DNA of 64,000 nucleotides from Vibrio litoralis DSM 17657 (lineage in GTDB: Bacteria; Pseudomonadota; Gammaproteobacteria; Enterobacterales; Vibrionaceae): NCBI RefSeq assembly GCF_000426765.1, contig NZ_AUFZ01000022.1:91142-155141 (forward strand). The letters run 5' to 3'. The notes below the pieces were generated by a model that saw nothing but the letters and a program-made list of their open reading frames with translations, did not search any database and was not told the DNA's origin. This document shows positions 58,446-64,000 of this stretch, one piece after another (position 1 is the stretch's first letter; the number at the start of each line of letters is the position of its first letter). Position numbers and translations under genes: made by a program.

Positions 58446-60611
58446 TTATAGCTGAGCCGTTGCTCCCGTCCATTGGTACTCTACACCATTGAATTCAACT
58501 TTGTGCTCACCAGATTGCGGGCCATTAACATCAATCATACTTGGGCGATTTGATATACCAAACTGGTACAGTTTTCCGCTAACTAAACGGATTTCAACCA
58601 CTGTACCTGTCGCATTATGACCAAGCACCTCAATACTTTGGATTAAACCGCGAGCCCCAACAGACGCTTCAATAGATTCATTAAAGTAGCCATGTGTTTC
58701 AATAACTGAAGCAAATACATGATCTTTTGCCTTTTGGCGCAAAATTAAGGTTGGCTCTGAACGTAGGTTAAAGTCAGGGTCATTGGCACCAGTACGAGCA
58801 AAAATCACCTCACTACCAGCTGGCGCACTTGAAACTAAACTATAATAGCTTGAATCATGTAACCAACTTACAAGAGAACTGCCTTCTACCGTTCCGGAAC
58901 CAATATTCCATAAATGCTGATACCCATTTGACTCACCTAATGAACGCAACTTGCTTTCCGTTTGGTAATCAAAATCGGTACGAATAATTTGTCCTGTGTA
59001 GTGGTATGGCAAATCGTATTGATGAGATTCTTCAGATAAAATTCGATATACATCGATAACCAATGGTTTCTCAAACTCAGGCAGTTCTGCAAGTAAAACA
59101 CTTCGTTGCATATCCACACCATCGTAGTACTCAGAAATGGTACCGCTCATTGCTTGAAACTTTTCATCTTCTGTTAAGAAAAAGTGCTTCTGACCGAATT
59201 TAGATTCTGCTAATGCGGTATCAAAGTTGTTTTGTGTTTTCTGATCAACAACAACCGTATTGTGTGCCACCGTTTGCTTACAGTAAGATTTGTTTTCAGG
59301 AATATAACGACCACCAAATTTTGGTTCCACGTTTACCCAACGGCCAAAACCATAGTCATGCAGTACTTCATTACCACGATTAAATACACTTAGGTGTAAA
59401 CCATCGTAGTGGCCATGATCTAACGCTGAATGATATTGGTGATCGGAACCATGTTGACCAAACCATATCAGTGCCATGGTGTCATCATCTTGCGAATCAC
59501 GGTGACGAAGAATGCTCACACCACCTTTTTCACCTTTTGGTCCATCAGTCATAAACAAGCTACCCCAGCTGAAAGGCTTGATTTCATCTGCAGCTTCAAC
59601 TGCTTGCGATAAAGTAAGGCCGGCCTGATGAACCCAAACATCTTGTTGGTGATTTGCCATACCAAGTAATACTTCCGTTTGCTCATAACGGTGATAACAC
59701 ACAGAGGTTGCCATGATCACGCCTTCATCGTTAATGCTGATGGTTTTCGATGAATCGTTAAGCGCTGGTAGCGTTCCGTCTGGGAAAGCGGTTTTAAATA
59801 CGGCGTATGATGTAGTTTTGATCACTGAATCGTTAAATTCATAAATGCCCAATTCTGGCTGACGACGTTCAATCGCTTCAGCAAACAGGTAAATTGGACG
59901 CAATGAGAAACGGTGGTAGTACGGGCCTTCCATGTAATAGCCATCAGGCGAGAACAATTGATCAAGCTGAGCGAGGAAACCACCGCTTACTTTGTCCATT
60001 TTTAGGCCGTATAACGCTTTATCTACTGATTCTTGGTCATTGATCGCGTAACCACAAATACCCACTGCCGCAACTGCCCATAAACCGTGGTTGTGTACGA
60101 TGTCGAAGTCATGGCCGTAAGTCACCACAAACATGTGGATCATGTGTTTAAACAAGTCATCTTCAATCTGACGTTTTTGCGATTCTTCAAGTGTGTGGTA
60201 AACACAGCTATAGGCACATGATGAGTACAACATCCACATGTTTTCATTCAATGTTTGGTGGAACAGTTTGCCCGGAGGATTACTGTCACGGCTAACATTG
60301 CTTTCTAGTGTTGGATATACCGTCGCGTACGCGGTGAGTAATTCAACAATGTAGTCACGGTATTTTTGCTCACCGGTGATCAAAAATAAACGACCCGCTA
60401 GATCCATGTGAATATAGTTTTGCTTATGACGGTTATGCTCGTAACCACCGCCTTCACCGTGCCCAGGGACTTCAATACCTACATCTGCCATATACGCATC
60501 GGTTTGTGTAATATCGCGAGCCAGTGCATTACCTAGCAGAGTATCTTTACCTAACTCTTGTGCTAGTTCAGCCGCTTCTTCAAAATTCATTAATAGTGGT
60601 TGGTAATTCAT
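58446..60611 (-). CDS. PL17 oligoalginate (exo)lyase, cytoplasmic, copy 2
   Basis: 721 aa, no signal peptide. N-terminal alpha-barrel with GHGEGGGYEHNRHKQNY, IVHNHGLWAVAAVG (Asn/His pair of PL17) and GYYMEGPYYHRF with the catalytic Tyr candidates; central LDHGHYDGLHL His motif; C-terminal heparinase II/III-like beta-sheet domain (VNVEPKFGGRYIPENKSYCKQTVAHN). Releases unsaturated monouronate from oligomer ends in the cytoplasm. Resembles OalB/OalC-type enzymes of vibrios. 46 bp after the first PL17 gene; strongly similar to it from end to end. Confidence 0.92.
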   Translation of the reverse strand: MNYQPLLMNFEEAAELAQELGKDTLLGNALARDITQTDAYMADVGIEVPGHGEGGGYEHNRHKQNYIHMDLAGRLFLITGEQKYRDYIVELLTAYATVYPTLESNVSRDSNPPGKLFHQTLNENMWMLYSSCAYSCVYHTLEESQKRQIEDDLFKHMIHMFVVTYGHDFDIVHNHGLWAVAAVGICGYAINDQESVDKALYGLKMDKVSGGFLAQLDQLFSPDGYYMEGPYYHRFSLRPIYLFAEAIERRQPELGIYEFNDSVIKTTSYAVFKTAFPDGTLPALNDSSKTISINDEGVIMATSVCYHRYEQTEVLLGMANHQQDVWVHQAGLTLSQAVEAADEIKPFSWGSLFMTDGPKGEKGGVSILRHRDSQDDDTMALIWFGQHGSDHQYHSALDHGHYDGLHLSVFNRGNEVLHDYGFGRWVNVEPKFGGRYIPENKSYCKQTVAHNTVVVDQKTQNNFDTALAESKFGQKHFFLTEDEKFQAMSGTISEYYDGVDMQRSVLLAELPEFEKPLVIDVYRILSEESHQYDLPYHYTGQIIRTDFDYQTESKLRSLGESNGYQHLWNIGSGTVEGSSLVSWLHDSSYYSLVSSAPAGSEVIFARTGANDPDFNLRSEPTLILRQKAKDHVFASVIETHGYFNESIEASVGARGLIQSIEVLGHNATGTVVEIRLVSGKLYQFGISNRPSMIDVNGPQSGEHKVEFNGVEYQWTGATAQL

Positions 60612-60657
60612 TCTTCTTTCCTACTTCTTAAATCTAGATAGATGACTTGGCTTGTAC

Positions 60658-62835
60658 TTATTTCGCTTGTACTTCTAATGAATAGAAACCATTCCATTGA
60701 TAAGTTTTGTCATCGACTGAAACTTGGTGCGCTGTGGTATCTGTCGCAGCCAATTGATTGCTTACCATAAAAGTAACCACCGATTGTTGCGTTTCAATTT
60801 CTACCACAGAGCCAACTTCGTTATGGGCAACCACACGTACGTCTTGAACTTGACCACGAGCATTCACCGATTGTTCAAACTCTTCGTTAAAGTAACCATG
60901 CGTTTCTAATACGGATGCAAATAAGCTTGATTGACCTTTAGCACGCAAGATAAAGGCAGGCTCACTGCGCAAGTTGAAACTTGGATCATTGGCACCGGTG
61001 CGTGTGAAGATCACTTCGCCATCATTGTTCGAGCTCGTGCCTAACCAAGTGTAGTAAGTATTATTTTGTAGCCAGCTCACTAACGCGCTGCCTTTCACTT
61101 CACCACTTGCCACATTCCATAGATGTTGATAACCGAAGTTTTCACCTAGTGTGTCTAGTTCTTGGTTGGCTTGATATTCAAAGTTAGTACGAACAATTTG
61201 ACCGTCATATTGGTGTGAGTAATCAAATTGATGTGTCTTGTCATCTTCTGCTGTTAAACGATATAGATCGAGCAATAACGGAGCTTCTAGTTCATCAAGT
61301 TTTAGCATGAACACACTACGTTGCATGTCAAAACCTTGGTAATGATCGTTCGCAAATGCGCTCATGCCATTGACTTTATCATCATCAACTTTAAAGAAAT
61401 GCGGTAAACCATGAACCGTATCAGCACGATCGGCATCAAAATTATTCTGGCATTTCTCATCAATGGCTACGGCGTTATGAGCAATTGTTTGACGCGCGTA
61501 AGATTTGTTTTCGTCTAAGTAACGGCCACCAAATTTTGGCTCAACATTAACCCAACGACCAAAGCCATATTCACGTAATACTTCTTGGCCACGGTTAAAA
61601 TAAGTAATTCCAAGCGTATCAAAATGTCCATGTCCCATACCGTGCTGACCATAATTCATCACTAGCTGGAATACATCTTTGCCATCTTGCATGCGAATGA
61701 AGCCTTGCGCACCGTTGTGACCTTCTGGGCCTTCATTCAATTCCACACTCGGGAAGAATGGCAAACCAATATCATCAGGACGTTCGTTTTGAGCTTTCTC
61801 AAAAGCGCGAGAGAGTTCTAAACCACATGCATGCATCCATACTTGATTTTGGATTTTCGCCATGCCAAGTAAGTTATCATCTAAGCCGTAATGCTTACTG
61901 TATAAGCTCACCGCAACTTGTACGCCCATATCAGTGATTCCCATGGTATGGGAAGCATCATTTAATGCTGGAAACTCACCATTAGGATACGCGGTTGCCA
62001 ATAACGCTTGAACTGTATTGCCAATCACTTTGTCTTTAAAGTTATAGATATCCAATTCCGGCATATGGCGGTGTAGTACTTCTGCAAATACACAAAGAGG
62101 ACGAATCGCAAAACGGTGGTAATAAGGCCCTTCCATGTAGTAACCAGATGGTGCAAACAATTGAGCGATTTGTGCTAGAAAGCCCCCCTCACCCATCTCA
62201 TTCTTACCGGCAGCATAATTATCAAGGCCAAATACGGACATTTCTAAATATTCACGCTTACCAATCGCCAGACCACAGATTCCAACAGCTGCTACCGCCC
62301 ACATACCGTGGTTGTGAATGCGGTCAAAATCATGCGCATATTTAACGGTAAACATTTCAAGCATTGGCTGAAACAAATTATTCACAATATGTTCGCGCTC
62401 AACGTCTGACATCTCTTGCTCGACACAAGAATAAGCAAGGCTGGCATACATCAGCCACATATGCTCATTCAAGATTTGGTGGAACAAGCGACCTGTTGGA
62501 TTGGTGTTTTTTTGTACGTGGAAATCAAACTGCAAATACTTGTCTGCATAGAGAGATAATAATTCTTTAACGAAAAGAGCGTATTTTTCTTCTTTAGTAA
62601 TAAGGAACAAACGACCGGCAAGGTTCATAAAATTATAGTTTTGCTTATGGCGATTATGTTCATAACCACCCGCTTCACCATGCCCAGGAACATCATAATC
62701 GAGAGCCATAAAAGCATCGATTTCCTTTCTCATAGTCGCAATGGTTTTACCCATTAAACTGTCACGTCCTACTTCTTCCTGTAACGCCTTAACTTCATCA
62801 GCATTTAACAGTACAGCAGATATTTCATAATTCAT
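60658..62835 (-). CDS. PL17 oligoalginate (exo)lyase, cytoplasmic, copy 1
   Basis: 725 aa from ATG 62835 (MNYEIS, matching the MNYQPL start of its paralogue); the frame continues to 62889 but overlaps the operator. RIHNHGMWAVAAVG gives Asn175/His176, GYYMEGPYYHRF the Tyr cluster at 232-239, and GMGHGHFDTLG the later His. C-terminal heparinase-type domain with the same VNVEPKFGGRY block. Exolytic release of monouronate. First gene of the lyase-lyase-symporter run; an operator copy lies 44-54 bp upstream. Confidence 0.92.
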   Translation of the reverse strand: MNYEISAVLLNADEVKALQEEVGRDSLMGKTIATMRKEIDAFMALDYDVPGHGEAGGYEHNRHKQNYNFMNLAGRLFLITKEEKYALFVKELLSLYADKYLQFDFHVQKNTNPTGRLFHQILNEHMWLMYASLAYSCVEQEMSDVEREHIVNNLFQPMLEMFTVKYAHDFDRIHNHGMWAVAAVGICGLAIGKREYLEMSVFGLDNYAAGKNEMGEGGFLAQIAQLFAPSGYYMEGPYYHRFAIRPLCVFAEVLHRHMPELDIYNFKDKVIGNTVQALLATAYPNGEFPALNDASHTMGITDMGVQVAVSLYSKHYGLDDNLLGMAKIQNQVWMHACGLELSRAFEKAQNERPDDIGLPFFPSVELNEGPEGHNGAQGFIRMQDGKDVFQLVMNYGQHGMGHGHFDTLGITYFNRGQEVLREYGFGRWVNVEPKFGGRYLDENKSYARQTIAHNAVAIDEKCQNNFDADRADTVHGLPHFFKVDDDKVNGMSAFANDHYQGFDMQRSVFMLKLDELEAPLLLDLYRLTAEDDKTHQFDYSHQYDGQIVRTNFEYQANQELDTLGENFGYQHLWNVASGEVKGSALVSWLQNNTYYTWLGTSSNNDGEVIFTRTGANDPSFNLRSEPAFILRAKGQSSLFASVLETHGYFNEEFEQSVNARGQVQDVRVVAHNEVGSVVEIETQQSVVTFMVSNQLAATDTTAHQVSVDDKTYQWNGFYSLEVQAK

Positions 62836-62878
62836 CTTAAACAACCTCAAGCGACAATATAAAAACCAATTAACCCAA

Positions 62879-62889
62879 AAGTAATACAA
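62879..62889 (-). promoter_or_regulatory. Operator copy before the PL17 operon
   Basis: AAGTAATACAA (reverse complement TTGTATTACTT), 9 of 11, with the GTAATAC core intact. Confidence 0.55.
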
Positions 62890-63064
62890 TAAGTCTTAAG
62901 TTTCATCCGTATTTTTATTAAACGAAGAGATAAGTCACATTTATAATTCACTAAAAACGTGCAAAACATAAAGCTTTACGCCTTATGGCACCGAAATCAA
63001 CATCATTACTACAAGTTAAGTGAATAAAAAATTTTATGACTTAGGTCACGAACACCTAGACCTA

Positions 63065-63075
63065 TTGTATTACAA
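63065..63075. promoter_or_regulatory. TTGTATTACAA operator (perfect) before kdgF
   Basis: Perfect palindrome identical to that at 40443, 73-83 bp upstream of the kdgF start. Confidence 0.65.
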
Positions 63076-63147
63076 ATTAATTTTTAAGGTATGATAGGGC
63101 CACTAATCGAAACCAATATAAAAAACAAATTTTCTTGGAGAGAAAAA

Positions 63148-63495
63148 ATGAGCATATTCTCAAGTAACTTTTTTAAATTTGACGAAAACGAATGGGAAGT
63201 TTTAGGTGATGGAATTAAGCGCAAAATCGTAGGTTATACCGATGATCTTATGGCCGTTTACGTTCACTTCGAAAAAGGTGCCGTTGGTGAACCTCATAGC
63301 CATGATATCCATGACCAAATTGGTTATGTTGCTGAAGGCAGCTTTGAAGCAGAAATTGACGGTGTGAAACAAGTGCTGAAAAAAGGCGATGCATACCTTG
63401 CTCGTAAACACTTTATGCACGGCGCAGTTGCTCTTGAAGAAGGCAGCGTATTACTGGATGTATTCTCTCCAGTACGTGAAGATTTCTTAAAATAA
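63148..63495 (+). CDS. kdgF: KdgF, unsaturated-uronate linearisation protein (cupin)
   Basis: 115 aa from ATG 63148 (GGAGAG five bases before); an upstream in-frame ATG at 63091 has no ribosome site. Single cupin: HFEKGAVGEPHSHDIHDQIGYVAEGSFE supplies two or three metal His and Glu/Gln, and KHFMHGAVALEEGSVLLDVFSPVREDFL the last His. KdgF speeds conversion of 4,5-unsaturated monouronates (from pectin or alginate) to the open keto form, which DEH reductase then uses. Followed 21 bp later by kdgK. Confidence 0.9.
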   Translation: MSIFSSNFFKFDENEWEVLGDGIKRKIVGYTDDLMAVYVHFEKGAVGEPHSHDIHDQIGYVAEGSFEAEIDGVKQVLKKGDAYLARKHFMHGAVALEEGSVLLDVFSPVREDFLK

Positions 63496-63516
63496 CAGCT
63501 TGGATTAGGTGAACAA

Positions 63517-64000
63517 ATGACAACATTCAATATTGCAGTAATTGGCGAATGTATGATTGAACTGCAAAAATCAGGCGAATTCCTAACGCAAAAATTTGGT
63601 GGTGATACGCTTAATACTGCGTTGTATCTTGCTCGCCTAACCAAACATACTGCTATTAAAACAAGCTACATTACCGCACTTGGTCGTGAAGGCTTTAGCC
63701 AAAACATGATTGATAGCTGGTCAAAAGAAGCGATTGATACTCAACACATCCTTCGTTTTGAAAACAAGCAACCAGGTATGTATTACATCGAAACCGATGA
63801 CACTGGTGAGCGTAGCTTCTACTACTGGCGTAATGATGCCGCTGCGAAATACATGTTTGATCAAGCGGAAAGCGCTCAACTGATCGAAACATTATCAACC
63901 TTCGATGCGGTTTATTTAAGTGGTATCACATTAGCTATTTTGACTGAGCAAGGTCGTGAGCAGTTATTCACACTACTTGGTAAATTGAAAGCCAATGGCA
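63517..64000 (+). CDS. kdgK: 2-keto-3-deoxygluconate kinase, partial (cut by right edge)
   Basis: An open frame from ATG 63517 (AGGTGAACAA upstream) to the window end, 161 residues so far. It starts MTTFNIAVIGECMIELQK, with FGGDTLNTALYLARL (PfkB ribokinase N-terminal glycine motif), YITALGREGFSQNMI and YYIETDDTGERSFYYWRNDAAAKY, typical of KdgK. The PfkB C-terminal catalytic Asp motif is outside the window. It phosphorylates KDG to KDPG for cleavage by the Entner-Doudoroff aldolase. Confidence 0.88.
   Translation, partial: MTTFNIAVIGECMIELQKSGEFLTQKFGGDTLNTALYLARLTKHTAIKTSYITALGREGFSQNMIDSWSKEAIDTQHILRFENKQPGMYYIETDDTGERSFYYWRNDAAAKYMFDQAESAQLIETLSTFDAVYLSGITLAILTEQGREQLFTLLGKLKANG

Larger units (their letters stand above)
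62836..63147. promoter_or_regulatory. Divergent control region PL17 operon / kdgF-kdgK
   Basis: 312 bp without a gene. It has one operator facing each side (62879-62889 and 63065-63075) and, between them, a CRP-like word TATGACTTAGGTCACG at 63035-63050 (11 of 16). Confidence 0.55.

Noticed and set aside
62364..62570. Plus-strand frames inside the PL17 and symporter genes
   Set aside because: Antisense shadows of strongly supported minus-strand genes.

Overview
The window looks like a Vibrio-type gammaproteobacterial chromosome. It has low GC, three ERIC-like palindromic repeats, a GGA-rich CsrB-type RNA, a MalT/CRP-style maltose locus, a Tle1-type T6SS effector module and a large alginate utilisation cluster of the kind known from marine vibrios. 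No rRNA, tRNA, CRISPR array, transposase or phage gene is visible. I cannot place it to species.

Layout. (1) 1-3234, minus: end of an orphan T6SS effector module (DUF4123 adaptor, Tle1-like DUF2235 phospholipase, DUF2931 lipoprotein cut by the window edge). (2) 3503-10667, minus: a wecB-nfrB-nfrA-ybcH-like operon, a predicted c-di-GMP-controlled exopolysaccharide (ManNAc-type) system. It is bracketed by two nearly identical terminator hairpins. (3) 10931-21137: maltose/maltodextrin locus (malEFG minus; malK, a maltoporin and a cytoplasmic GH13 amylase plus) with MalT-box-like motifs; a zinc-ribbon membrane protein and an EamA transporter are interposed. (4) 21207-26071, minus: a four-gene peptide/opine/metal-chelate ABC importer with a fused DppB-DppC permease and a Zur-box-like promoter palindrome. 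(5) 26347-38890: housekeeping and accessory genes (DUF2391, LysE, Gfo/Idh, GNAT, rhlE, YjiH, YgiW-like, a two-component system, DUF5666, DUF1090), a CsrB-family sRNA at about 29961-30366, and a small gene behind a LexA box. (6) 39611-64000: the alginate cluster.

How the alginate cluster works (inference from families). Two PL7 lipoprotein lyases cut alginate at the surface; a KdgM-type porin admits oligomers; two sodium/solute symporters (ToaA/B-like) take them in; two cytoplasmic PL17 exolyases release unsaturated monouronate; KdgF speeds its opening to DEH; an SDR and a beta-hydroxyacid dehydrogenase are candidate DEH reductases giving KDG; KdgK (cut by the right edge) phosphorylates KDG. 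Two divergent FadR-family GntR paralogues sit in the middle. A palindrome TTGTATTACAA, fitting the FadR-family rule TNGTNNNACNA, recurs in front of almost every transcription unit of the cluster, often near CRP-like sites. I propose it as the cluster's operator.

Less understood parts: an outer-membrane lipoprotein with jelly-roll-like regions (50558-52351), a 216-aa lipoprotein (47034-47684), and a cNMP/CBS/DUF294 nucleotidyltransferase plus a DnaQ-like exonuclease embedded among the alginate genes, probably accessory to the symporters.
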